Below, in pieces: positions 1-8,395 of a DNA stretch of 56,703 bases. The position numbers and the translations under genes were made by a program. The notes beneath the pieces are model-generated. The model was not told the origin of the DNA, searched no databases, and was given only the letters and a program-made list of their open reading frames with translations. This DNA is from a virus. Where the stretch lies: positions 1-56,703 of IMG/VR virus record IMGVR_UViG_3300033141_000963; one strand, 5' to 3'. Within the stretch, counting starts at the first letter, position 1. The number at the start of each line of letters is the position of its first letter.

Positions 1-220
1 ATTTGGATTAGAGAAATCTTTGAATTATAACGAGTCTGTAGGAAATAGACTAAATGCACCAACTGGTGTTACTTCATATGGAGACGGTGCTAGTGGTGTT
101 GCAGGTAATAACCTAACTCCTCTGGACGCACAAGGTATCTGGTTAAAGATGGAACTAGCTGCCGGAACTTCAAGTACCAATAGTTTTTATAGAATCCAAG
201 TTGAAGGAACAACTATATAA
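1..220 (+). CDS. Virion protein, C-terminal fragment (5' end outside window)
   Basis: The reading frame is open from the first bases of the window to a TAA at 218-220, so this is the 3' end of a gene that begins upstream. An internal TTG at 20 could be read as a start, but the frame is open before it and no ribosome binding site precedes it. About 72 residues are visible, rich in Gly, Thr, Ser and Asn. They end in a beta-type segment (IWLKMELAAGTS, then YRIQVEGTT) typical of phage fibre or head-surface proteins. The stop overlaps the next start codon as TAATG, so translation of the following virion gene is probably coupled to it. The exact role is unknown. Confidence 0.6.
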   Translation, partial: FGLEKSLNYNESVGNRLNAPTGVTSYGDGASGVAGNNLTPLDAQGIWLKMELAAGTSSTNSFYRIQVEGTTI

Positions 221-1980
221 TGCCTACTCCACTAACAGTTGAATTTATTGGATCAAGAGTTACCTCTCTTCAAAATGCTGACTTAGGTGATTGTTCAGCA
301 GAAAAGGTAGCTGGTGGTGGTGCTGCTGTTGGTGAGCAGACTTCTTCTTTGTCTGTGCAAGGCGGTGAAGCTATCGCGATGGATTATCCTACAGCTTCTC
401 GTTTTTGTACTTTAACCTTTGATATTGTTAGTGCCGGTGGAACTGCTTTAGATTTTACTTCTGGAGGAACTGAAGAAGGACAGCTTCTTTGGATTTGGGG
501 AAATGCACTTTTGCCTTTAACTTCAACCGGAACCAATACTGATGGTGCAATCGGTGGTTTTGGAATTATAGTTTCTGATAACGCTACAGCGGCAGGAAAC
601 TCTTATGCTGGATGGACCTTTTATGGATCTGAAAACTATCCCGGTGGTTTTCAAAAAATGGTTATTGATCCAACGATAAGGCCAACTTTTTCTGGTGGTG
701 GATTTGCAGCCACAGATCTTGCGGCTATTAGAAAAGTGGGTGTGTTTTTTGTATCTGACGCACTTGCAAAGGGTGGTGCTGATGCATGTATTTTTGATGC
801 AATTGACATTGGCTCTGGACTGAGAATCTATGGAAGTGGAACTCCAGACGCAGGATTTAAAGACCTTATTGATGCAGACGAAGGAGATACCAATAACAGA
901 TATGGTGTTATCAAATCTTTGGATTCCTCATCTACTATTGTTGAAATTCAGGGTGTGCTAGAGATCGGTAGCGGTAATAATGCTCAAACTGTATTTGATG
1001 ATATTAATAGAATTGTAAATTTTGGTGCTCCTCAATCTATTGATACATCAGTAACTCCTCAAGTATTTAGTAATAGTATTCCTACTAATTTTCAAAAAGT
1101 TTTAATTAACGGTAACACAACATCTGGAACCATCGTACAGATGGGAGAAAAAGTTGGTGATGGAGATACAGCTAGAGGACGAAACGGATGTTTTCTTCTT
1201 GGCAACGCTAATTATGATCTAACCTTTAAACCTAACAATAATGGTGAAGTAGACAATTGCCTACTTTACGGTACTACTATTCGTGATTTTAGAGAAGAAA
1301 TAGCTTGGTTAAACACTCCGACTGGTCACGAGTTTATTGGTTCTACGATTGACGGTGGTGCTGAATTTACGGCAGATAGCGGTGTTATTATTAGAAACTC
1401 TACCTTCCAGAACGCTTTTGATGATATACTAGAGATGAATCCGGCATTTAGGTGGAACTCTGGAACAAATATTAAGAACAGTAACTTTATTGCAAACGAG
1501 TATGGTGTTCATCATCCATTTACAGGAACATTTATCTACGATAATTTGCAGTTCTCTGATAATACTACTGCTGATATCTTGTTTACTTATGCTACTCCTC
1601 CGGGCGGAAATCTTCTTATCCAAGCTACAAATGGTGCTAATCCCGCAACTTCAAGTATCGGAACTAGTGGTCAGCTTGGTAACACGATTACTATTGAAAA
1701 TACTGTTCTTTTAACATTAACAGATATTGTTCCGGGGTCGGAAGTAAGAATATATAAATCTAATCCAACAGGCGTTTTTCCAACAGAATTGGCTGGTATA
1801 GAATCAGAGGATGATGGAACCTTTGAATATGCTTATAATTATACTGGGGACTTTGACGCAGATATCGTTATTGTGAATACAGGATATGTCTATTTTAGAC
1901 AGGACGATAATACATTAACGAACACTCCAAATACGATTAAAATTAACCAAGTTTTTGACAGAAATTACGAGAATCCTTAA
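220..1980 (+). CDS. Beta-helix virion/appendage protein
   Basis: This 586-aa protein is rich in Gly, Thr, Asn and Asp and has no signal peptide or membrane segment. Residues about 330-480 contain successive short rungs (DNCLLYGTTI, HEFIGSTIDGG, VIIRNSTFQN, NIKNSNFIAN, FIYDNLQFSD). These look like turns of a right-handed parallel beta-helix, a fold common in phage fibres and tailspikes. A compact C-terminal domain (about 490-586, with a GSEVRIY strand) ends in DRNYENP. The 846-aa protein two genes downstream ends in a very similar ERNYSNT. The start overlaps the previous stop (TAATG). Its place among late genes upstream of the neck genes supports a structural role, probably a fibre or capsid-bound appendage. 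No catalytic polysaccharide-lyase residues could be assigned. Confidence 0.6.
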   Translation: MPTPLTVEFIGSRVTSLQNADLGDCSAEKVAGGGAAVGEQTSSLSVQGGEAIAMDYPTASRFCTLTFDIVSAGGTALDFTSGGTEEGQLLWIWGNALLPLTSTGTNTDGAIGGFGIIVSDNATAAGNSYAGWTFYGSENYPGGFQKMVIDPTIRPTFSGGGFAATDLAAIRKVGVFFVSDALAKGGADACIFDAIDIGSGLRIYGSGTPDAGFKDLIDADEGDTNNRYGVIKSLDSSSTIVEIQGVLEIGSGNNAQTVFDDINRIVNFGAPQSIDTSVTPQVFSNSIPTNFQKVLINGNTTSGTIVQMGEKVGDGDTARGRNGCFLLGNANYDLTFKPNNNGEVDNCLLYGTTIRDFREEIAWLNTPTGHEFIGSTIDGGAEFTADSGVIIRNSTFQNAFDDILEMNPAFRWNSGTNIKNSNFIANEYGVHHPFTGTFIYDNLQFSDNTTADILFTYATPPGGNLLIQATNGANPATSSIGTSGQLGNTITIENTVLLTLTDIVPGSEVRIYKSNPTGVFPTELAGIESEDDGTFEYAYNYTGDFDADIVIVNTGYVYFRQDDNTLTNTPNTIKINQVFDRNYENP

Positions 1981-1994
1981 TAGAGGTGTATTAA

Positions 1995-2234
1995 ATGACA
2001 GATAGGAAAGTTGAATATGGACTGATAGAAACCTTTTGCCCGGCTCCTGAAAACGCAGACTGTACGGATTTTAAGTGTACTAGGGTAATTAAGTTTATGG
2101 ATAAGTGTTTTATTGACCATAAAACCGGAGAATTGTACTGCCATGATTGTGGAACAATTCAAAAGTATGAAAGGAAAATGGCTCAGAGAAGAAAAAGTAT
2201 GGGTATACCTGAAGTTAAAATTAACGGAGAATAA
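1995..2234 (+). CDS. Small Cys-rich protein, likely zinc-binding
   Basis: This 79-aa protein contains seven cysteines, including CPAPENADC, FKC, KCF and a C-terminal CHDCG knuckle. They are spaced as in small zinc ribbons. The C-terminus is basic (ERKMAQRRKS). It lies 14 nt after the beta-helix protein and 3 nt before the 846-aa virion gene, so it is expressed in the same late unit. A start-proximal AGAGGTG (1982-1988) serves as ribosome binding site. It could be a minor virion component or a nucleic-acid-binding regulator; I do not recognise a named family. Confidence 0.5.
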   Translation: MTDRKVEYGLIETFCPAPENADCTDFKCTRVIKFMDKCFIDHKTGELYCHDCGTIQKYERKMAQRRKSMGIPEVKINGE

Positions 2235-2237
2235 TAA

Positions 2238-4778
2238 ATGGCAATTATAACCGATCCAGATAATCTAGACAGGCTACAGGTGCTTGTGGATTATTATAAT
2301 CAGAAGATAGGTATTAAGCCTGTCTTCTCTACAACTCCATTGGTCAATTATAACCTACTTGCTGAGACTGGTGTTGGTGAAACTCAAGGCGATCAGGCAT
2401 ATCCCTATGCTTTTAAAGCTGCTAGTTTTGCAGGTTCCGGTGTTGCAAGTGGTGACATTTTGACTATTTTGAACGGTCAGAACATCGACCACTGGACTAT
2501 TACAGGTCTTGTTGATTCAACTGGCCTTTTGGTCAGTTCACCTTTTGGTGCGACTGGTGAAACAGATATTAACTATGCAATTTTGACCCCTACAGGTGGT
2601 ACTGTAACTGATGGTGCTACACTACAGGCTATCTACTCGTTCCTCAAGGAAGAGTGGAAAACAGCGGGTTCAGGTTTCGTAGATTTGATTCAGTTTATTT
2701 TCCCACTTGAATCTATCACGAGAGAGCAGTTTGAAATTGGTGGTGCTACTCACGGTGACTTCGACTGGAGAGATAACGATACGAGAGAATTGATTCGTAC
2801 TGGTGGTTGGGCTAAACTAGACAGTGCTGGTACAGTAAAGCAAACTTACGCTGGGGTTATCACTCTCGGTAGCTTGGATTCAGACACTCAAGTTTACTAT
2901 CAGCAAGTCGATTCTACATCTGGTACTGTAACTGACCCTAAGAACTTCGTTTTGACAGGACCAGTGAATCAGGCCATTTTGGTTCAAGATACTGATGCCG
3001 GTGACGACTTCAGAACATTCTTGAAGATTTTTGCTAGAAAGAAAGGTAAATCATACTCTCAGTCCGAAATCGCTGATATTGGTGTTAGCACTCTTGAGTC
3101 TATCGTGAACAGATTCCCTGTTACTCACGGTGACGATCCTGCTATTGTTGACTCTGATGGTGATCTTGCTGGTGGTGTAAAAATTTACCAAACTGGTGTC
3201 ATTCTAGGTACAGGAACAGACTATACAACAAGTGTTTCTTCCGCTTCGGCACAAGAAAAGACATTCACTGTTACTGTTGCTGCTGGTGACTTCCAAGCAT
3301 CTGGTGTTACAGCTAAAGATTTTATCAACCTTCAAGGTACTGATGCTGCTTTAGATGATGATTTCTTTGAAATTATTTCTGTAGATAGTGCAACTCAACT
3401 TACTCTTCTACAAGAGCCTACAGTTGCTATTCCAGCAGAAGCATCTATTACAGGCGTTTTATACAGTAGAAGAAGAGCAAATGAGAGAAGTGACGGACAA
3501 ATCCAAAATATTGGTGGTTCGGATCTTTCTGGTACTCTCACAAGTGCTGCTTCTGACTTTGTTAGCTCTGGCGTTGCCGCAGGTGATATTGTTGGTATCC
3601 TTGCATCTGGATCTACTTCATTAGATGAAAATGTTGGTACATACAAAGTTCTTAGCATAACAGATCTTAATAACGTAGTTCTTGATACGCAAGATCAACC
3701 ATTCCCAACTACTCAAAGTGCTGCTACATTTAACTTTGAAGTTTATCGTCCCGGAATGTACTTGCAATACAAGAGGGAAGTTGCTGCTAATGTCGGTGCT
3801 GACGCAACATCTGGTCTTGTAATGAGTAGTGCTTCTCCTGATACTATTCAGCGTAGAGATGGTGGAAACTTCGCAACAGACGGATATGTTGTTGGTGGTG
3901 TTATTAGAGTTGGAAATGCAGAAGACGCTGGTAACATCGGAAGCTATGTTATCTCTGGTATCTCTACAACTACTGAAACTAACGATACTGTTAGCTTGTT
4001 CCAGAACACAACATTGACTGCAAATGCTGCTGATACTACTGCTACACTTAGTGGTGAGAACGGATTCCTTCGCTCTCCACAAAACCAAGCATTTAGCTAC
4101 AACTGGAGATTGTTCGGAAACGATGGTACTCTTGCTAACTGCTTCCAGTGGTTGCAGAAACAGCTTCGTCGTGGTGCTTCCGTTGCACTTGACGATTCTG
4201 ACTTCAGAACTCTTTCTGATATCAGTACAGCAAGTGGTGTTTTCCGTGGTGATGTTACCGACCTTCTCATGAACTTCGCTTCTCCAAACGGTACTACATT
4301 GAACTTGTTCATTGACGACCTTAATGCAAACGAGAAAAACAATGTTACCTTTGAAGACGTTCTTGGGGTTGGAAGAAACTTCGCCTTCTTGTCTGTTATT
4401 AGTATTTCTGTTAATGCTAACATTATTGACGATGATGATACCAAATTGGTTGTATTCTTCACAAATGATGATGCTGGTGACAACACTGGTCGTGACTACG
4501 GAACAGATGAAGCAATTATCGTACAAGACACAAGCAATTCAGATATGATCGCTGGTGTTAGTGCAGATATTACATCTTCTCCTGTGAACTTTGAGTATGA
4601 CTTTGATAACAATACTCAAAGAGGAGCAGCTTCCGCTGGTACGCCCGCACCTGTTACTATTGTTGCTATCGGATTGAACACAGCACAGTATGTGTCAACC
4701 GCTGGTACGGTTACGAGACAAAGTACAAATACTTTCTCGCTCGTGTCCGCTCTTGAGCGTAACTATAGTAATACTTAA
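2238..4778 (+). CDS. Large virion structural/fibre protein with repeated domains
   Basis: This 846-aa protein resembles, from memory, a virion protein family widespread in uncultured aquatic phages. Recognisable stretches include AIYSFLKEEWKT, QFIFPLESITREQFE, LIRTGGW, YAGVITLGSLDSDTQVYYQQ and FVLTGPVNQA in the N-terminal 260 residues. The middle carries four degenerate copies of a beta domain beginning F-x-x-S/D-G-V/Y-x-x-G/K-D near residues 62, 350, 435 and 540 (for example DFVSSGVAAGDIVGI). Similar domains recur in phage fibre proteins. The C-terminus ends ERNYSNT, matching the end of the 586-aa virion protein. A perfect 9-bp hairpin followed by T5 lies just downstream, so this gene closes a late transcription unit. 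Whether it sits on the head, neck or tail is unknown. Confidence 0.6.
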   Translation: MAIITDPDNLDRLQVLVDYYNQKIGIKPVFSTTPLVNYNLLAETGVGETQGDQAYPYAFKAASFAGSGVASGDILTILNGQNIDHWTITGLVDSTGLLVSSPFGATGETDINYAILTPTGGTVTDGATLQAIYSFLKEEWKTAGSGFVDLIQFIFPLESITREQFEIGGATHGDFDWRDNDTRELIRTGGWAKLDSAGTVKQTYAGVITLGSLDSDTQVYYQQVDSTSGTVTDPKNFVLTGPVNQAILVQDTDAGDDFRTFLKIFARKKGKSYSQSEIADIGVSTLESIVNRFPVTHGDDPAIVDSDGDLAGGVKIYQTGVILGTGTDYTTSVSSASAQEKTFTVTVAAGDFQASGVTAKDFINLQGTDAALDDDFFEIISVDSATQLTLLQEPTVAIPAEASITGVLYSRRRANERSDGQIQNIGGSDLSGTLTSAASDFVSSGVAAGDIVGILASGSTSLDENVGTYKVLSITDLNNVVLDTQDQPFPTTQSAATFNFEVYRPGMYLQYKREVAANVGADATSGLVMSSASPDTIQRRDGGNFATDGYVVGGVIRVGNAEDAGNIGSYVISGISTTTETNDTVSLFQNTTLTANAADTTATLSGENGFLRSPQNQAFSYNWRLFGNDGTLANCFQWLQKQLRRGASVALDDSDFRTLSDISTASGVFRGDVTDLLMNFASPNGTTLNLFIDDLNANEKNNVTFEDVLGVGRNFAFLSVISISVNANIIDDDDTKLVVFFTNDDAGDNTGRDYGTDEAIIVQDTSNSDMIAGVSADITSSPVNFEYDFDNNTQRGAASAGTPAPVTIVAIGLNTAQYVSTAGTVTRQSTNTFSLVSALERNYSNT

Positions 4779-4797
4779 TCCTTTGAGATATTAATTA

Positions 4798-4839
4798 CCT
4801 ACCTCGTATATAATAACTATGTGCGAGGTAGGAATTTTT
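4798..4839 (+). terminator. Rho-independent terminator after the 846-aa virion gene
   Basis: CCTACCTCG (4798-4806) pairs perfectly with CGAGGTAGG (4824-4832) across a 17-nt loop. AATTTTT follows at 4833-4839. It lies 20 nt after the stop codon and before a late-type promoter, so it separates two late units. Confidence 0.8.
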
Positions 4840-4846
4840 ATAAATA
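4839..4846 (+). promoter_or_regulatory. T4-type late promoter candidate (TATAAATA)
   Basis: An exact TATAAATA octamer, the T4 late promoter consensus read by the small phage sigma factor gp55, begins in the T-tract of the terminator at 4798-4839. It lies 27 nt upstream of the ATG at 4874. It is the only intergenic exact match I found in the plus arm. The phage encodes its own sigma-70-like factor (45535-45978). In AT-rich DNA the octamer can occur by chance, so position is the main support. Confidence 0.5.
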
Positions 4847-4873
4847 GGACAAACAAAAAATAGGTGATAAAAA

Positions 4874-6508
4874 ATGGCAATAAATGAAAACGGCTTTATT
4901 AGGCTACCGCCTGACAGTACGGGTAAAAAATCCGCTGCTGCCGGTAGACTAGTAATCTTCTTTACCGGAGAAGGGTCTACAAAATTTGAAGTTGGTCAAA
5001 CTGTCACAGGTGGAAATAGTGGTGCTAGTGGTGAAATCGTTGGTATTGAGCGTGCTGGTTTTGCTTCGGGCGAAGGAGAGTTATTTTTAGATTTATCTAC
5101 AATTACTAATGGGCCATTTCAAGTTTTAGAAAATCTTCTTGTTGGTGTCACCATAATTGCTACAGTTAAATCTGATGCAGACTTGAGTGAGCTTTACTAT
5201 CAAAAAAGCACAATTGTAGATAGAGATGATCCTGCTCACTCGCTAAAAATCGACAGAAATGGAGATGGATTTGTTAGGTTTGATGAAGGTTCTCCTGCAC
5301 TTAGTACCTTTGGTGGATTAATCAGTGAACCTACAGAAAGTTCTCGTCAATACGTTTATGCTTACGATGAAAGACCAAATGAATTTTATGATGTAACTGC
5401 TGGAAGTGGAACTTTAACTTACGCATCAAGTCAAAGATCTATTGTTCTGGATACAAATGGAACTGCAAGTGGCGACCTAGTTACTAGGCAGAGTCACCTT
5501 TATCATCCATATCAGCCCGGAACTATGAGCAAGATTATGCAAACATTGGCGGTTGGAGATACAGGTAAAGCTAATGTTAGAAGAAGATGGGGTTACTTTG
5601 ACGAAGAAAACGGAATTTTTTGGGAACTAGATGGAACAGATTTATATGTTGTAGTTCGATCTAATACTACTGGTTCTGTTGTTGATACAAGAGTAATACA
5701 ATCAGATTGGAATAGAGACGAGCTTGATGGAACAACAAACTTCAATTTAGACATAACAAAAGAAAATCTTTATTGGATGGATTTCCAGTGGCTTGGTGTT
5801 GGTGTTGTTAGATTTGGAATTTACGAATCAGATGGTAGAAAAACTACTTGCCATGTGGTAGAAAACCCAAACAATGAAACAAACCCCTACATGCGTCAAG
5901 GTACTTTACCTATAAGATATGAATGTGAAAATACTAATAACGCCGCTTCTTCTAGTGAGCTAAAGGCAACTTGTGCTGTTGTTCAGCTTGCTGGTACTAT
6001 CAAAAGACAATTTTCTTCATTTGGTGCTACCTGTGCTTCTCCTACTCCTGTAGCTTTTGGCGATGGAGAAGTTCCAATAATGAGTATAAGACCTAAAGCG
6101 ACATTCAATGGGTTAGTAAATCATGCATTAACTATTCCAGAAGAATTCCATGTTATTTCAGATCCAAACACATCTAGTGGACTTTTTAATGTAAGATTAA
6201 GAAATAATAGCATTACTCAAGGTGGCAGTTTTACAGGAATAAATGCAAACAGTGTTACAGAAGTAAACCATGCTGTTACTGGCCTCCTTGCCTCTGGAGT
6301 GGTTCAATATGCCTCAACAATCAAAGGTGGCGATGCTTACAGTCAGCAATTTGAAAGTTTCAACCCTTACCAACAAAAGAGTTTAATTACTACTGTATTG
6401 TCAGACAATGTTACACAACCTGCGATGACAATTACTGTTGAAGCTATGACAGCAAGTTCCACTGGTGATTTTTTCGCAACAATGAATCTAAATGAGATGG
6501 TATACTAA
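4874..6508 (+). CDS. Virion structural protein (fibre/appendage type)
   Basis: This 544-aa protein begins with RLPPDSTGKK and contains the central signature HLYHPYQPG, then RRRWGYFDEENGIFW, LYVVVRS, QSDWNRDELDG and WMDFQWLGVGVVRFG (residues about 210-330). This combination recurs in structural proteins of many uncultured tailed phages (memory-based family assignment, no named domain). The composition is beta-rich with no membrane segment. It has its own late-type promoter candidate upstream and AGGTGAT as ribosome binding site. Its TAA stop overlaps the next ATG (TAATG), giving coupled expression with the 224-aa protein. It is probably a fibre or virion-surface component. Confidence 0.6.
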   Translation: MAINENGFIRLPPDSTGKKSAAAGRLVIFFTGEGSTKFEVGQTVTGGNSGASGEIVGIERAGFASGEGELFLDLSTITNGPFQVLENLLVGVTIIATVKSDADLSELYYQKSTIVDRDDPAHSLKIDRNGDGFVRFDEGSPALSTFGGLISEPTESSRQYVYAYDERPNEFYDVTAGSGTLTYASSQRSIVLDTNGTASGDLVTRQSHLYHPYQPGTMSKIMQTLAVGDTGKANVRRRWGYFDEENGIFWELDGTDLYVVVRSNTTGSVVDTRVIQSDWNRDELDGTTNFNLDITKENLYWMDFQWLGVGVVRFGIYESDGRKTTCHVVENPNNETNPYMRQGTLPIRYECENTNNAASSSELKATCAVVQLAGTIKRQFSSFGATCASPTPVAFGDGEVPIMSIRPKATFNGLVNHALTIPEEFHVISDPNTSSGLFNVRLRNNSITQGGSFTGINANSVTEVNHAVTGLLASGVVQYASTIKGGDAYSQQFESFNPYQQKSLITTVLSDNVTQPAMTITVEAMTASSTGDFFATMNLNEMVY

Positions 6509-7182
6509 TGTTTCATCATGGTTGGCCTATGAATCAAGATTTATGGACGTTATACCACAAAGTTACATTTGATGGTCCAAATAAACTTATTATAGTAAAT
6601 GCGGGCGAACTTAATATTAATATTAAACAGGATATTTATTCAGCTTGGAAAGAATGGGCAAAACAAAGAGATTATTTAAAGTTTTTGGCAGCGTGTAGAA
6701 GTGTGGGTGGCGACCCTACGGTTGAAGGAGCCTTTCTAGGTTCTACATTTTTCACTATTAACGGTTGGCAAATAGAAATATCGGAAGGTACTACATTTGT
6801 TGGTAATATCTTCTCGGACGATTTCAATAGTCCATTTACCACAGAGCCGAATGTTGACTTAGCTACATCACAGGTTTCAAACCTTATTGATGCTATCGAA
6901 GTTAGCACTAGCGATTTGATTCAAGCTGGCATTGCCACTACAGGCACTATCAGCGAACAAACAACAGTGATACAAAACACACTACCTACTGGAGTTGTAA
7001 ACGAATTAAATAATACACTTTACGATGGAGTGCCATATGAAGATATTATGGCTATACTACTATCAATGGCACAAGGCAGGATAGTCGAAAGTTCTTCTGG
7101 CGTATTTGATTTTTACGCACAGAATAATACGGGTGTCCTTTATACACTTACAAAATCGGGCAATGAAAGAAACAGAAGCTAA
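6508..7182 (+). CDS. Virion protein, conserved in aquatic phages
   Basis: This 224-aa protein contains a stretch I recognise from many phage structural clusters: LIIVNAGELNINIKQDIYSA, WKEWAK, CRSVGGDPT, STFFTINGWQIEIS and VGNIFSDD, then SPFTTEP (residues about 25-115). The C-terminal half has a helical region and SSSGVFDFYAQN. The start and stop codons overlap both neighbours as TAATG, so it is made stoichiometrically with the 544-aa and 287-aa proteins. It probably forms part of the same appendage or its attachment site. The molecular function is unknown. Confidence 0.55.
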   Translation: MFHHGWPMNQDLWTLYHKVTFDGPNKLIIVNAGELNINIKQDIYSAWKEWAKQRDYLKFLAACRSVGGDPTVEGAFLGSTFFTINGWQIEISEGTTFVGNIFSDDFNSPFTTEPNVDLATSQVSNLIDAIEVSTSDLIQAGIATTGTISEQTTVIQNTLPTGVVNELNNTLYDGVPYEDIMAILLSMAQGRIVESSSGVFDFYAQNNTGVLYTLTKSGNERNRS

Positions 7183-8045
7183 TGAGTATCGGAACAGATT
7201 TAACGTCTGTATCAACCCAAGGTTGGTATACCGAGCCTTCACTAACTGACAGACTGACTCCAATATCAACTTTTGGTTGGTATTACTCGGAGGCAGCAGT
7301 AAATACGATTTCTGTTGTTCTTTCACTTCCTATAGAAACACTACAAACTATATCGTTAAACTTTAATAAACCGATAGAGAACCTATCAAGCATTAAATTT
7401 ATAAACAATGTTCCAATAGAAAATTTAGGAGGTTTCAAGTCACCTGAACAAAACTTACCAATAGAATTTAGAGAGGCTATATCTGTATTAACTCAGCAAA
7501 ATCTGCCTATCGACATTCTTTCAACTACCTTGATTTCTAATAACTTACCAATAGAAAACTTACTGAATATTCAGTTAATAAATAACATACCAGTTGAAAA
7601 TCTGTCAAAGATAGGTGCTTCAAACCAGAACTTACCTATAGAATTCAGAGAAGCTATTGCTGTTTTAAGTCAACAGAACCTACCGATTGAGGTACTTTCA
7701 GATATAGTAGTTGCAAATAATGCACCTGTAGAAAACCTATCTAAAACTAATTTTATTAATAATTTACCTATTGATAACTTAGCGACATTAGATACTCAGA
7801 CATACAATTTGCCGATTGAATTTAGAGAAGTTATTTCTGTATTCACTCTGCAAGATATGCCGATTGAGATCCTTTCTACTTTAACTGCTAATAACGATTT
7901 GCCTATAGATATTGTTGGTGAAACAAGAATTTGGGTCTTGGATAGAAGAGGGGTAATTTGGGCAGTTCCAGAGCGAGGAAATGAATGGATAAGAGTCGCT
8001 CAATCAGATACTTGGATAGTGAATGAAAGAGGAAACTCTTGTTAG
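7182..8045 (+). CDS. Repeat-built virion protein with 14 PI(E/D) repeats
   Basis: This 287-aa protein has a 49-residue N-terminal part containing two Gly-Trp-Tyr turns (TQGWYTEP, TFGWYYSE). From residue 50 to 242 it carries fourteen copies of a short unit centred on N-x-P-(I/V)-(E/D)-x-L. The proline spacings are 14, 14, 15, 16 repeated three times, so the real unit is 59 residues made of four unequal sub-repeats. The fourth sub-repeat always reads NLPIEFRE. The C-terminal 40 residues carry a W-x(3-6)-R pattern (WVLDRRG, WAVPERG, WIVNERG). Such regular hydrophobic/acidic repeats suggest a thin beta-solenoid or trimeric fibre. It is translationally coupled to the preceding virion gene. The function is inferred only from repeats and position. 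Confidence 0.55.
   Translation: MSIGTDLTSVSTQGWYTEPSLTDRLTPISTFGWYYSEAAVNTISVVLSLPIETLQTISLNFNKPIENLSSIKFINNVPIENLGGFKSPEQNLPIEFREAISVLTQQNLPIDILSTTLISNNLPIENLLNIQLINNIPVENLSKIGASNQNLPIEFREAIAVLSQQNLPIEVLSDIVVANNAPVENLSKTNFINNLPIDNLATLDTQTYNLPIEFREVISVFTLQDMPIEILSTLTANNDLPIDIVGETRIWVLDRRGVIWAVPERGNEWIRVAQSDTWIVNERGNSC
7329..7907 (+). repeat. Coding repeat array, 177-bp higher-order unit
   Basis: The region codes for fourteen P-(I/V)-(E/D) units. Prolines at protein positions 50, 109, 168 and 227 are exactly 59 residues (177 bp) apart, as are those at 64/123/182/241, 78/137/196 and 93/152/211. This gives just over three copies of a four-part unit. The DNA is diverged, so the array is conserved at protein level rather than recently duplicated. 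Confidence 0.85.
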
Positions 8046-8075
8046 ACAGAAAAACCGTTTTTATGGAAAATTTAT

Positions 8076-8381
8076 ATGTCAATTACAGCAAATCAAAGAC
8101 TTTGTAAACAGCCAGTGGAAAAAAGAAAATTCGCTATGGAGTTTAATGCACTTTTAGCTTCTGGCGAAACGATAACTGGCATAACCAGCGTAGCTTCAGA
8201 AGAAATAAATGGTGGGGCAAGTGATTTAACGATTACTGGTCAAACTGTAAATGGTACAAAAGTAGAAATGTTTATTGAAGGTGGTACTTCTGGTATTACT
8301 TATCGAATTGAAGTTACTATTACTACTAACGGTTCCCAAATCCTTCAGGGTGACGGAATACTATACGTCTCGGATAGATAA
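8076..8381 (+). CDS. Small virion-associated protein, unknown
   Basis: This 101-aa protein starts MSITANQRLCKQPVEKRKF. It is followed by a beta-rich part with ITGITSVASEEI, LTITGQTVNGTKVEMFIEGG and YRIEVTITTNGSQ. This looks like a single immunoglobulin-like or beta-sandwich domain, as in head decoration proteins or small tail proteins. It lies directly upstream of the head-tail adaptor gene. The ribosome binding site is weak (GGAAAA, 7 nt before the ATG). I have no secure family; a decoration or neck role is an inference from size and place. Confidence 0.45.
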   Translation: MSITANQRLCKQPVEKRKFAMEFNALLASGETITGITSVASEEINGGASDLTITGQTVNGTKVEMFIEGGTSGITYRIEVTITTNGSQILQGDGILYVSDR

Positions 8382-8395
8382 TAAGGTAAATAATA

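Noticed and set aside
20-220. Complete 66-aa gene starting at TTG 20
   Set aside because: The frame is open to the window start and no ribosome binding site precedes the TTG; it is better read as the 3' end of a longer gene.
3621-4526. Minus-strand open frame (301 codons) opposite the 846-aa virion gene
   Set aside because: Antisense shadow of a gene with clear family-like motifs; no start signal and no recognisable domain.
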